DNA of 64,000 bases from an uncultured Acidobacteriaceae bacterium (GCA_937879855.1 CALFMO010000006.1:496001-560000), one strand, 5' to 3'; shown: positions 51,448 to 60,149, counted from the first letter of the stretch. The notes: generated from the letters alone by a model not told the origin. Numbers and translations are program-made.

Positions 51448-52850
51448 AGCAAACCGCCAAAATTTTGCTGGTGGACGATGAACCCGGCATGCTGCGTTAC
51501 ATCAAGACGCTGCTGGAAGTGGATGACTACAAAGTGGAAACCGCGACCACCGGAGAGGAGGCGTTGCAGCGCGTCGAAAAAGGGCTGCAGCCCGATCTGG
51601 TGCTGCTCGACGTGCTCATGCCCGGCATCGACGGCCTGCAGACGCTCGAGCAACTGCGGCAGATTCAGCCCGGCGTCAAGGTCGTCATGCTGTCCTGCGT
51701 GAATGACACGCGCAAGGTTGTACACGCCATGAAGTTGGGCGCTCAGGACTATCTCACCAAGCCATTTCAAAAAGCGGAACTCGATGCGGTCATCGATCTC
51801 AGCCTTGGACACGGAAAGCAGACCTATAGCGGCGAAGTGGAAGAACTTTCTGACGACGTTTTCTTCATCGCGGCCAGCCCGGCCATGCGCAAGATTCGCT
51901 CGCAAGCCGCGTTAGTCGCGAATGTCGACATTCCTGTGCTATTGCTGGGCGAGAGCGGAACCGGCAAGGAAGTCCTCGGGCGCCTGATTCACAAGCTTTC
52001 CAAGCGCGCCCATAGAACCTTCCTCAAGGTAAACTGCGCCGCGGTTCCTGCTGACTTGCTCGAGAGCGAATTGTTCGGCTATGAGCAGGGTGCCTTCACC
52101 GGTGCGAACCACTCGAAGCCCGGGAAATTCGAACTGTGCAACCGCGGAACCATTCTGCTCGACGAAATTGGCGAGATGCCGCCACTGTTGCAGGCCAAGC
52201 TCCTGCACGTGTTACAGGATCAGCAATTCTCGCGCCTGGGCAGCCGCTCAGTCATCAAAGTCGATGTGCGAATTCTGGCAGCGACCAACATCAACATTCC
52301 CGAAGCACTCGCCACCAAGCGCCTGCGCGAAGATCTTTACTACCGACTGAACGCTTTCACCATGCAGATTCCACCGCTGCGCGAGCGCAAGGAAGAGATT
52401 CCCATCCTGCTCAAGCACTCCATGTCGCGCATGGCCGAACGTTACGCGCGTGCGCCGTTGCCGCTCTCTCCGGCGTTGCTGCAAGCGTGCCAGAATCATT
52501 CCTGGCCTGGTAATCTTCGCGAGTTGAATAACTTTCTCAAGCGCTATTTAATTCTGGGCGACGAGAAACTGGCCGTCGCAGAACTGCTGCCGCGGAACGA
52601 TAGTACGGTCGGCGCGTCGGGCGACGGCTCGGTCCGCAGCACGGAAGCGGGCGGCTTGAAGTCCCTGGCGCGCACGGCCAAAGATGAAGCGGAAGCGCAG
52701 GCCATCACCAAAGCCCTGGAGCAAACCAACTGGAACCGTAAGCAGGCCGCCGGGATTTTGCAGATCAGCTACAAAGCTCTGCTCTACAAGATCCGGCAGT
52801 ATGGAATTGCCGAAGCAAAAGGTCACCACAAACTCTCGGCGGGGGCGTAG
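51444..52850 (+). CDS. NtrC-family sigma-54-dependent response regulator (PrsR-like)
   Basis: This 468-residue protein has a receiver domain with acidic pocket VDDE and phosphoacceptor Asp56 (LVLLDVLMPG), a conserved Lys in YLTKPF, an AAA+ domain with Walker A GESGTGKEV, GAFTGA and Walker B ILLDEIGEM, and a Fis HTH (WNRKQAAGILQISYKALLYK). Phosphorylation by the overlapping kinase gene product should allow it to activate sigma-54 promoters. Organisation and context resemble PrsR, which controls PEP-CTERM genes with sigma-54 in other bacteria. Its HTH recognition segment matches those of the regulators at 42130 and 48537. Confidence 0.95.
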   Translation: MKQTAKILLVDDEPGMLRYIKTLLEVDDYKVETATTGEEALQRVEKGLQPDLVLLDVLMPGIDGLQTLEQLRQIQPGVKVVMLSCVNDTRKVVHAMKLGAQDYLTKPFQKAELDAVIDLSLGHGKQTYSGEVEELSDDVFFIAASPAMRKIRSQAALVANVDIPVLLLGESGTGKEVLGRLIHKLSKRAHRTFLKVNCAAVPADLLESELFGYEQGAFTGANHSKPGKFELCNRGTILLDEIGEMPPLLQAKLLHVLQDQQFSRLGSRSVIKVDVRILAATNINIPEALATKRLREDLYYRLNAFTMQIPPLRERKEEIPILLKHSMSRMAERYARAPLPLSPALLQACQNHSWPGNLRELNNFLKRYLILGDEKLAVAELLPRNDSTVGASGDGSVRSTEAGGLKSLARTAKDEAEAQAITKALEQTNWNRKQAAGILQISYKALLYKIRQYGIAEAKGHHKLSAGA

Positions 52851-52881
52851 GCTCTTATCGAAGAAGCAGCAATCAAACTAT

Positions 52882-52905
52882 AGGCCCACGGCGCGCCGTG
52901 GGCCT
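52882..52905. terminator. Palindromic terminator between convergent genes
   Basis: AGGCCCACGG and CCGTGGGCCT form a ten-base perfect stem with a CGCG centre, followed by TTTCTATT on the plus strand. It lies 31 bases after the response regulator stop and before the convergent SBBP-protein end, so it probably ends the kinase/regulator transcript. The core CCCACGGC/GCCGTGGG is the same as in the hairpin at 57651-57670. Confidence 0.75.
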
Positions 52906-52940
52906 TTCTATTGCAGTCATATTGCGGGGCATACCTGAAG

Positions 52941-55900
52941 TTACGGTACTGACAATGTAATGGTCTGGCTCTTGGTATCGCTGCCCGATGTGGCTGTAAC
53001 CGTGATGGTGTAATTGCCCGGCGGAGTTCCGCTCACCGGCGCTTGCGCGGGTCGACTGCCGCAGGCGGGCAACAACAACAGCAGCCCAAACGTCACACAG
53101 AGGAACAGCATTCCCGCCATCCGTTTGCGGCTCCGTCCGCCACCAACTACCAGCAGGCCTAATCCCGGAACCATCAACCAGAAAGCATAGAAATGTCGAG
53201 TCAGCAAACTTCCCACAGGTGTAGTCGGCGGCCGAACTGTGGTGGGAATGTTCAGTGTGGATGACCCTGGGCCTTGCAGACTCACCGGGTTGTTCGTGAA
53301 GGCGCACGAAGTCCCTGCGGGCAAGCCGGTACACGCCAGTGAAATGTTCGTTCCGTAGACGGGATGCGGGGTGAGTTGCACTTGATACGTGGCCGTAGCC
53401 CCCGCCACCGGTACGCTCCCGCTGGTGGGAGTGACGGTCATGCTGAAGTCCGACATCTGCGCCGGAACCGAGGTTTGCGCGAGCACAATGTTGCCCGGAC
53501 CTGTTACCTGCACCGAACCGCCATTGAAAAAAGCTTCCGTTCCGTTGCTGTTCGGAGTAGGCGCCACCACGATCGTGACAGTGGCTGTCGAACCTGACTG
53601 CAGAGATGGAAGGCTGCAGCTTACAACGGCATTCGTAGAACCGCCGCCGCAAGTTCCGGCGGTACTGCTGGCCGAGACAAAGGTCAGCGGCACGCCTGTA
53701 ACGGAAGTGCTCAGATTATCCAAAACCGTGATATTGTTCGCCAGGTCAGGGCCATTGTTCGTCACCGTATAAGTGAATGTAGCCTGGTTCCCAGCGCTGA
53801 TGAAGGACTGGTTCGTGCCCAGCGTCAGTGTGCCGGTGAGCGATAAGCTCACTGCTGTTCCTAATTGAGTCACGAATGCGTCGAACCCGCCGCCATTCGT
53901 CGCCTGCAAAGGCTTCGAGACCTGCAGGTCTGTCGAGTTCGTGTCACCCGCGAAGTATGCGTTCTGATTGATATCCAGAACAATGGAATTGCCCTGATCC
54001 GTTCCACTTCCGCCGAAGTAACTCGCCCACGAACCTGCGGTCGTCTGTCCGACCACGGCGGCCGTGTTCAGTCGGGCCACGAATGCGTCCTGCGGACCGC
54101 TCAGCGCGCTCTGAATGGAATTGGATTTCGGGAGAACCGGGAAATCCGCCGACTGGGTCCAACCGGTTACCAGCGCACCGCTGCCGGAATCCACCGTGAT
54201 TCCCTGTCCGGCTTCGCTGTTGCTTCCTCCGAGATAGGAGAAATAGTTGAGGGCCACGTTGTTCAGCGCCGTGGTCGTGCTCGTAGTTGGATTCGTAAAG
54301 CGCCCCACAAAGGCGTCCGTGGGAGCGCCGTTGGTCGCTGTGCACTTTTTGGTTGTGGGATCGACAAGATTGTCCAGGCACGGTTGAAATGATCCAGAAG
54401 TGGCCAGTGTCGTCACGTTCGACCCAATGTCGATGGAATTCGTGGTTCCCGTGACATAGACGTTAGCTGCTCCCGGATCGAGGGCTATGCCCAGCCCCGA
54501 ATCAGTCCCAGTTCCGCCCAGGTAAGTCGACCAGACCAATTGGCTGCCCTGATTGGCGTTGGGATTGAGTTTCGCGACGAAGGCATCGGGCGCCGTGGTA
54601 TTCGTAGTGCTGGAGCATGACGGAGGGTTCACAATCGTCGTCGGCGGTGGCTGGTCCAGACAGGGCTGGTACGGATTGAGAATCGGAAAGTCGGTGCTGC
54701 TGCATCCCGAACATCCGCTAAAGATGAAATTCGTGGTGCCCGTGAAGTAAATAATGCCGTTCGGATCGACCGCGATGCGGCCGCCCACCGCGACCGGCGT
54801 GGGCGTGTCGAAGTTCGCCCCACCAAAGTAGGTTGAGTAGGCGATGCTGCCGGTTCGGGCCGAGCCCGTATTCACCTTGGTCACGAAAAACTGAATCGGC
54901 GCTCGCGGAACAATTTGATACGGCAGGGCTTGGGGAAGCGTGCTCGCCGGGAATTGCACGTTGGTGCTTGCTGTATCGGTGGAGGTGGTGGTGCCGGTGA
55001 CATAGATGTAGTCGGCAGCATCGATGGTCATCCCGCTGGCCACGTCGGTGCCGTTGCCGGAAAGGTACGATGAATACAGCAACCCGGTGCCGTCATTTTT
55101 CAATTCGGTCACGAAGACGTGTGAAGTCCCAGTGCTGCCGGCCTCAGGAACTGCCTGATAGGCGGTAAACAACGTAGTGGGGAAGTTCGGGGAAGACGTC
55201 GTGCCCGCCAGAAACGGAGCGCCGCGTCCATCCACGCTGATTCCGACCGGGCTGTCGGTTCCGCTGCCTCCCAGGTACGTCACGTAATCCAGCGTCGAAC
55301 CGAGCGATCCCAGCGGTGGCGTAATCTTCGCCACATAAACGTTCTGCGCGCCGTTGAGCGTCCTCTGAAAAAGGCCTGTCACCGCAGGAAGATTGGGAGA
55401 TGTTGTTGAACCGGTCAGATAAATATTGAAGCTGCCATCCACCGCAACGGAGGTCGAATGCTCGTCTCCGCTCCCGCCGAAAAACGTCGAGAAAGTCAGG
55501 ATGGGATCAATTACGAGTTCGCGCGCGTGGTCATAGGGCCCGATCGCAAATCCCGCGCGATTGGCACCCCGCAGAACGAAGCTGCCTTCCACAGGCTGCT
55601 GCTTCCCTGCGATCTCCTGATAGACGCGCGGCGCCTGGAGTTGGACACTGTTTTCCTCGCAGTGGATAATCAGCGCTCCATCTCTCAACTCCAGTCGCTT
55701 GGCTCCATTGAATTCGAGTTCGGCCTGCCCTGGATCGGATCCTGGCGCTACCTGGAAGTCATATTCCAGCCGTCCCTGATTTCCGTAGAAGAGCAGATTG
55801 ATGCCGGGATAAATATTCTCGTACCGGACGCGGGAGAATTGCGGAATACCCTGCCGCCACTTCGCCGGATCATTCCCCAGAAAGTAGTTGCTCTTCCCCG

Positions 55901-56405
55901 GCAAGAGGTCGGCGCCCGTCAAGCTCGCCTTGGGATTCGCCCCTGCCAGCTTCATCTGCAGGGCTTCTCCGCGGTTCATCGGCGCATGTGACTTCGCCGA
56001 ACCCCGCGACGGTCTGGATTCCCGAGACACAAGGCTCAGAATCGCGCCCTCAGAACCCAAAAACAGGCTGTAGCCCGAACCGTGTGTCACGAACTTCGCC
56101 CGCGGATCGGCAGCATCGAGGTTCGCCTGTCCTTGGTTCGGCTCGAAGATCATGGGCAGCCCGGCGAGAAGAGAGCGCGCCCCCGCCTCACCGACGACAT
56201 CGCCCGCGTGGCCCGTCGACAGGAGGTTTGGCACCTCCGCGGACTTTGCGATCGCTGACAGCTCAAACGCGACGTTCGTCGCAGTTTTGCGCGACCCGGT
56301 ACCCCATCCCAGAACGGCGCATCCTGCCCCAAGCAGCGCTAGACCAGCGACCAGAACACGAATTCGTCCCACGGACGTACCCAACCAACGGCGCTCAACG
56401 TTCAC
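52941..56405 (-). CDS. Large secreted SBBP-repeat / DUF11 protein
   Basis: This 1154-residue protein starts with a signal-like hydrophobic stretch (IRVLVAGLALLGAGCAVLGW). A DUF7948-type domain with PMIFEPNQGQ follows, then SBBP beta-propeller repeats (FSTFFGGSGDEHSTSVAVD, YSTYFGGANFD, WSTYLGGTGTD) to about residue 840. A DUF11/Ig-like domain comes next (TVTNNGPDLANNITVLDNLS), then an Ig-like domain. At 1071-1113 two hydrophobic segments separated by RSRKR interrupt the final Ig-like strand set, a feature known from other Acidobacteria secreted proteins. It is presumably surface-exposed. The function is unknown; the terminal Ig-like strands end at TITLSVP. Confidence 0.87.
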   Translation of the reverse strand: MNVERRWLGTSVGRIRVLVAGLALLGAGCAVLGWGTGSRKTATNVAFELSAIAKSAEVPNLLSTGHAGDVVGEAGARSLLAGLPMIFEPNQGQANLDAADPRAKFVTHGSGYSLFLGSEGAILSLVSRESRPSRGSAKSHAPMNRGEALQMKLAGANPKASLTGADLLPGKSNYFLGNDPAKWRQGIPQFSRVRYENIYPGINLLFYGNQGRLEYDFQVAPGSDPGQAELEFNGAKRLELRDGALIIHCEENSVQLQAPRVYQEIAGKQQPVEGSFVLRGANRAGFAIGPYDHARELVIDPILTFSTFFGGSGDEHSTSVAVDGSFNIYLTGSTTSPNLPAVTGLFQRTLNGAQNVYVAKITPPLGSLGSTLDYVTYLGGSGTDSPVGISVDGRGAPFLAGTTSSPNFPTTLFTAYQAVPEAGSTGTSHVFVTELKNDGTGLLYSSYLSGNGTDVASGMTIDAADYIYVTGTTTSTDTASTNVQFPASTLPQALPYQIVPRAPIQFFVTKVNTGSARTGSIAYSTYFGGANFDTPTPVAVGGRIAVDPNGIIYFTGTTNFIFSGCSGCSSTDFPILNPYQPCLDQPPPTTIVNPPSCSSTTNTTAPDAFVAKLNPNANQGSQLVWSTYLGGTGTDSGLGIALDPGAANVYVTGTTNSIDIGSNVTTLATSGSFQPCLDNLVDPTTKKCTATNGAPTDAFVGRFTNPTTSTTTALNNVALNYFSYLGGSNSEAGQGITVDSGSGALVTGWTQSADFPVLPKSNSIQSALSGPQDAFVARLNTAAVVGQTTAGSWASYFGGSGTDQGNSIVLDINQNAYFAGDTNSTDLQVSKPLQATNGGGFDAFVTQLGTAVSLSLTGTLTLGTNQSFISAGNQATFTYTVTNNGPDLANNITVLDNLSTSVTGVPLTFVSASSTAGTCGGGSTNAVVSCSLPSLQSGSTATVTIVVAPTPNSNGTEAFFNGGSVQVTGPGNIVLAQTSVPAQMSDFSMTVTPTSGSVPVAGATATYQVQLTPHPVYGTNISLACTGLPAGTSCAFTNNPVSLQGPGSSTLNIPTTVRPPTTPVGSLLTRHFYAFWLMVPGLGLLVVGGGRSRKRMAGMLFLCVTFGLLLLLPACGSRPAQAPVSGTPPGNYTITVTATSGSDTKSQTITLSVP

Positions 56406-57102
56406 TCATTCCTCCGATGCAGTCAAACTGGCGTTCTTCGATCGTTTCGCTCAGATCAGTGGAGAGATTAGAGACGGCGCAGGGGTCAACTGAGCCTCGC
56501 GCCGGCGAACCTGACCGCGGCTTGCTTGTCACTGGAACTGGCGGAAAAAATTAAATAACTACTTAAACATCTGACGGATAGACAAGTCAAGCGGCCCCCA
56601 GCCCTGCCAAGGCTCCCGGACTCGTCAGATGCGGCCGAGTGCGCGGAAAGATGCCGCACCCTCCACAAAAGTGCCACGAAAGAAAATGCAGAACGCCTCT
56701 GGCCTGTGCGCAAAAGTGGAAAGATTTGATTTATCTCTGCAATGCCTTGCATGAGTTCCCGGCGTGCGTCTCCAGCCATCTCGCAAAAGGGCTCATTCTG
56801 CGCCAAAACCTGAGGTCTGCTTCCGGCCGCGATGGCAGAAGGATTGCTCCGTAATTCGCCAAGCCCTGCGCTTAATTTGCGTCCTCCCACGGCTCCCCAA
56901 CGGGTTCTGTTCCGATTTCCGGACAGATTACCGAATGTGTTCGAGGCGGCATTTTGCTGTTGCAAACTGCATGCGTTTCTATACATTGAGGGCTACAAAG
57001 TCCCGAATCAGTCAAAGCTCAAGCCTTCAAAGTCTGTGGAACTTGCCGTCTGCTGTGCTTGCTTCTCTTTGCAGTATGCGCTCCCGGCGAGGGCGCTTTA
57101 GC
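56406..57102. other. 697-base intergenic region without a supported gene
   Basis: The region lies between two divergent genes (SBBP protein and PilZ). No open frame in it has a credible domain or ribosome binding site. A weak plus-strand promoter candidate is TTGCAA (56960-56965), 16 bases, TACATT (56982-56987), which would serve the PilZ gene. TGGCAC occurs on the minus strand near 56675 but has no matching minus-12 element. The part next to 56405 must hold the promoter of the SBBP gene, which I could not place. Confidence 0.5.
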
Positions 57103-57477
57103 ATGGAACTGAATTCACCGGACCGGCGGACGATGCGGCGCTTCGACATGCGCCTGCCCGCTGTCGTGCGCCTCGAAGACAGCGGCGAGATCAAGACGGA
57201 AACTCAGAACGTGAGTGCCCGCGGCGTTTTCTTCTATCTCGACCGGGCAGTTGCAGCCGGCACAAGGCTCGACGTCACTTTGACGTTTCCTCCTCATGTC
57301 ACTCTGACCGACGCGGTACGGGTCCGTTTCAGTGCCCGCGTCATCCGCGTCGAAAATCCTCTTCCCTCGGCCCGCATCGGCACCGCCGCCATGATCGAGG
57401 ACTACGAATTCCTCCGAACCAACGGCAGCCCCGATTTCCTCTCCGCCCTGCAAAAAGAATGGAAGGCCTCGAACTAG
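57103..57477 (+). CDS. PilZ-domain protein
   Basis: The protein is 124 residues, beginning MELNSPDRRTMRRFDMRLPA, with the RxxxR motif and the second motif TQNVSARGVFFYLD. It is a stand-alone PilZ domain, so it may act as a c-di-GMP receptor. GAGGG at 57089-57093 lies nine bases before the ATG. A longer in-frame extension (to 56764) has no similarity to the family. With the gene at 49797 this gives two PilZ proteins near the EPS/sorting locus. Confidence 0.83.
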   Translation: MELNSPDRRTMRRFDMRLPAVVRLEDSGEIKTETQNVSARGVFFYLDRAVAAGTRLDVTLTFPPHVTLTDAVRVRFSARVIRVENPLPSARIGTAAMIEDYEFLRTNGSPDFLSALQKEWKASN

Positions 57478-57484
57478 AAGCGCA

Positions 57485-57533
57485 AGCTTTCAGCTTTCAG
57501 CTTTCAGCTTTCAGCTTTCAGCTTTCAGCTTTT
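57485..57533. repeat. Seven-base tandem repeat (AGCTTTC)
   Basis: Six perfect AGCTTTC units (57485-57526) and a seventh, AGCTTTT, lie 8 bases after the PilZ stop, followed by diverged CTTTC-rich sequence to about 57600. It encodes a spurious frame with FQLSAFS repeats. It may be prone to slippage and copy-number change. Confidence 0.9.
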
Positions 57534-57625
57534 GCTTTCGGCTGTCGGTTTTCCGCTTTCCGCGTCCGGCTCTTGGCTTTTAGATTTCATCTTCTGGATT
57601 GTGGCTTTCAAGAGACGCTCCATCA

Positions 57626-57708
57626 GCCGCGCAGCGGCGAAAGAATGCAGCCCACGGCGCAAGCCGTGGGTGGACAAAGCGGAGAAAGCGGCAAGCCCCG
57701 GCAGGGGC
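57626..57708. repeat. Three-hairpin structured repeat element
   Basis: Three inverted repeats follow one another: GCCGC/GCGGC (57626-57638), CCCACGGC/GCCGTGGG with a GCAA loop (57651-57670), and GCCCC/GGGGC with a GGCA loop (57695-57708), linked by AAAG-rich segments. It lies in the convergent gap between the PilZ gene and ccmD, so it may end or protect one or both transcripts. I take it to be an interspersed Acidobacteria repeat, from memory only. Confidence 0.6.
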
Positions 57709-57734
57709 GCAAGAATATCCGCCGATCCAAGTTC

Positions 57735-57896
57735 TTAATCCTGCGGCGGAAATCCGGAAGAGGAGCGCCGAAAACCGGAAGCCTCTTTCCTCTGCTTTCG
57801 CAGTCGGCTGGATCTCCGAACCAGGCTGGCCAGATAAGCACCGTGGATCACCCACGTAGCGATATATGCGGCGAAGAGAAACTTAATCGCATTCAT
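57735..57896 (-). CDS. ccmD: CcmD-like small membrane protein
   Basis: This 53-residue protein, beginning MNAIKFLFAAYIATWVIHGAY, starts at 57896 with ATGA overlap of the ccmC stop. It has one helix (FLFAAYIATWVIHGAYLASL) followed by a basic tail (VRRSSRLRKQRKE), the layout of CcmD, which joins CcmA, CcmB, CcmC and CcmE in the heme-handover complex. It is easily missed because a longer frame reads through it. Position after ccmC and the overlap are the main support, with size and topology. Confidence 0.8.
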   Translation of the reverse strand: MNAIKFLFAAYIATWVIHGAYLASLVRRSSRLRKQRKEASGFRRSSSGFPPQD

Positions 57897-58792
57897 CGCG
57901 AACTCCGACTGAGAGGAAGGCTGGCCTTCGCCGACCCCGACCCGAGCGATTCCATTGCGTGCGATTCTTCGATTTCGCGCTGCAGCACTTCCAGCCGGAA
58001 GCGTGACCAGCACACCAGAAATGCAAAACAAAGAAATGCCATCCAGCTGATTAAGAGCACGTGAAGCATGCGCGGATCCATCGATCCGCCACCGCCGATT
58101 ACCGGCTGCGGATGCTGCGTGCGGAAAAACCAGATGGAAAAATAAACCAGCGGCACATCGAGAGCACCAAAGACCGCTAGCGCAGCCGCCAGCATCTGCG
58201 TCTGCGCGCTGCTGGAAAAACGCCGCAACATCAGATAACTCACATAAATCAGCCACAGGACCAGCGTGGAAGTCAGTCGAATGTCACCCGGCGCCCACCA
58301 GATCCCCCACACTGGGCGCGCCCAGATCGGCCCGGTCACGAGTACGATCGTGCAAAAAACTACGCCTACTTCCGCGCTCGTCACCGCGAGCATGTCAAGC
58401 CGCTCTCCGGGAAAAAACTTTCCAATCAGAAAATAAAATATCGGAATCAGCAGCACCGTCGTCGCCACAGCGCTCGGACGCATCCCTGTTGGCAGCATTC
58501 GCTGTACAGGCGGAAGAAAACACGCAACGACTCCCCCGACGCCAATCGCAATCACAATCCATTTCACTGCAGCCTTCGTCGCAGGTTTTGCGTTCGCCAG
58601 ATATTGAATGGACGCGATGAAATTAATGAAGAACAAAAGAAACGCCGTCCACGCCGACGGCACGTGGTAATAAATAATCCGGTAGACATCGCCCTGCTGC
58701 GCATCTGTAGGGGCAACCACCAGCGCCTCGTAGAGGGCATAAGCCAGCAGAATCACCGTGAAGATCGACAGGATGGGGAAGATTCGCTTCAT
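57893..58792 (-). CDS. ccmC: CcmC, heme-delivery membrane protein
   Basis: The protein is 299 residues with six to seven helices. RIIYYHVPSAWTAF and MDPRMLHVLLISW carry the two conserved His of CcmC. The tryptophan-rich heme-binding segment is PVWGIWWAPGDIRLTS. In well-known CcmC this reads WGTWWVWDARLTS, so Pro-Gly replaces the second Trp pair here. The start at 58792 overlaps the ccmB stop (ATGA); an upstream frame to 58828 is not needed. It loads heme onto CcmE. The extra C-terminal tail (about 40 residues) is weakly conserved. Confidence 0.9.
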   Translation of the reverse strand: MKRIFPILSIFTVILLAYALYEALVVAPTDAQQGDVYRIIYYHVPSAWTAFLLFFINFIASIQYLANAKPATKAAVKWIVIAIGVGGVVACFLPPVQRMLPTGMRPSAVATTVLLIPIFYFLIGKFFPGERLDMLAVTSAEVGVVFCTIVLVTGPIWARPVWGIWWAPGDIRLTSTLVLWLIYVSYLMLRRFSSSAQTQMLAAALAVFGALDVPLVYFSIWFFRTQHPQPVIGGGGSMDPRMLHVLLISWMAFLCFAFLVCWSRFRLEVLQREIEESHAMESLGSGSAKASLPLSRSSR

Positions 58793-59466
58793 TCGGCGTG
58801 CAAAATCATTCCGAACAATGCCAGACAAGCTGTAGTAAACACCACATCGTAGGTGAGAAGCAACACGGTGTAGAAGTGTGCAGACTCTTCACCGGTAAGA
58901 ATCGCGGTCGTGCCAGCCACCATGCTGACCACAGCCGGAATGGAAATGGGAAAGAGCAGCAGCGGCAGCATGATCTCGCGGCTGCGCGTGCGCAGCGACA
59001 TGGCCGCAAAAAAGGTTCCGTTCACCACCAGCGCCCAGGTTCCCAGAATCGCGATCGGCAGCAACTGCCACGCCGGACCGACGACCCGCACATTATAAAA
59101 AATCACGAACAGCGGCGTCATCAGCGCTTCCAGCACAGCCACAAAAATGAAATTTCCCAGCGCCTTCGCCAGAAACAACGCATTCGCCGGGGCGGGAGAG
59201 ACTCGGTACGCATCGAGCACCTGATTTCTCAACTCGCGCGCCCAGGTCTGGTTGAGAGACGTCACCGACGCAAACAAAAAACCCACCCACACTAAACCCC
59301 CGACAATGTGCCGCGACTCCTCCGCCAGCGGGTCGAAGGAAAACATAAAGATCACCACCACAAGCAAGGAGAAAAACAACATGGAGTTGAGCGCATCTTT
59401 CGAACGCCACTCCAGGCGGATGTCCTTGACCATCGTCGCCAGGATCACCGACCAGAGCGAATTCAT
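58789..59466 (-). CDS. ccmB: CcmB, heme exporter membrane subunit
   Basis: This 225-residue protein has six helices and the CcmB pattern ATMVKDIRLEWRSKDALNS at the N-terminus, LVWVGFLFASVTSLNQTWARE and PLLLFPISIPAVVSMVAGT. It works with CcmA as an ABC transporter-like complex that releases holo-CcmE from CcmC. Its ATG overlaps the ccmA stop and its stop overlaps the ccmC start. Confidence 0.92.
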   Translation of the reverse strand: MNSLWSVILATMVKDIRLEWRSKDALNSMLFFSLLVVVIFMFSFDPLAEESRHIVGGLVWVGFLFASVTSLNQTWARELRNQVLDAYRVSPAPANALFLAKALGNFIFVAVLEALMTPLFVIFYNVRVVGPAWQLLPIAILGTWALVVNGTFFAAMSLRTRSREIMLPLLLFPISIPAVVSMVAGTTAILTGEESAHFYTVLLLTYDVVFTTACLALFGMILHAE

Positions 59467-60149
59467 TGGACGTCCCCGGCAGAACTCCCGCTACGAGCCA
59501 GACTGGCGGTGCGATCCACAATTTGTCCCGCGTGCATCCAGACAAATTCGTCAGCCACGCCTTCCAGCAGCAGCGCCTGGTGCGTGATGACGAAAACAGT
59601 TTTCCCCGCATCGCGCATGCCCTTCAGCAGGGCGGCCATCGCGCGCGCCGACTGCACGTCCACACTAGAGAACGGCTCATCCAGGAGCAGGACCCTCGGA
59701 TCATGCAGAATCGCCCGCGCCAGCGACATTCGCTGCCGCATCCCCTGCGAATACTGCCCTACCGCGCGCGTCAACTCCGGATCGAGCCCGACCGCCCGAA
59801 TCACCTCTTCGCAGCGAGCGTCGCCAGCAATGCCATAGAGCCGCGCAAAGTAGCGCAGGTTTTCCATCCCGCTCATCTCGTCATAAAGCAGCGACGGATG
59901 CGCCATATACCCAACTTCGCGGCATGCCTCCCGCGGACTCTTTCCAAAAATCGAGATCTCGCCACGCGTCGGCTGCGCCAACCCGGCTAGCGCTCGCAAC
60001 AACGTGGTCTTCCCTGCCCCGTTTTCTCCCAGTATTGCGTGAAATTGCCCCGCATCAAACTCCGCGGTCACGCCGCGCAGCGCGGCAAAGCGCCCAAACT
60101 GCTTGATGACGTTGTTGACGATGATGATGGAAGTTGAGGGATCGTTCAC
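59463..60149 (-). CDS. ccmA: CcmA, cytochrome c maturation ABC ATPase
   Basis: This 228-residue ABC ATPase has Walker A ILGENGAGKTTLLRALAG, signature YSQGMRQRMSLARAIL, Walker B VLLLDEPFSSVD and an H-loop in VFVITHQ. The order with ccmB, ccmC and ccmD fixes the assignment as CcmA. It powers release of heme-loaded CcmE. A 132-base gap separates it from ccmE upstream. Confidence 0.93.
   Translation of the reverse strand: MNDPSTSIIIVNNVIKQFGRFAALRGVTAEFDAGQFHAILGENGAGKTTLLRALAGLAQPTRGEISIFGKSPREACREVGYMAHPSLLYDEMSGMENLRYFARLYGIAGDARCEEVIRAVGLDPELTRAVGQYSQGMRQRMSLARAILHDPRVLLLDEPFSSVDVQSARAMAALLKGMRDAGKTVFVITHQALLLEGVADEFVWMHAGQIVDRTASLARSGSSAGDVQ

Noticed and set aside
52941..53230. PEP-CTERM-like signal in the SBBP protein
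   Set aside because: There is no PEP motif, and about 60 residues follow the basic cluster, so it is not a normal exosortase substrate.
57459..58064. 201-codon plus-strand frame with FQLSAFS repeats
   Set aside because: The repeats are the translated AGCTTTC array and the rest is antisense to ccmD/ccmC; there is no start signal or domain.
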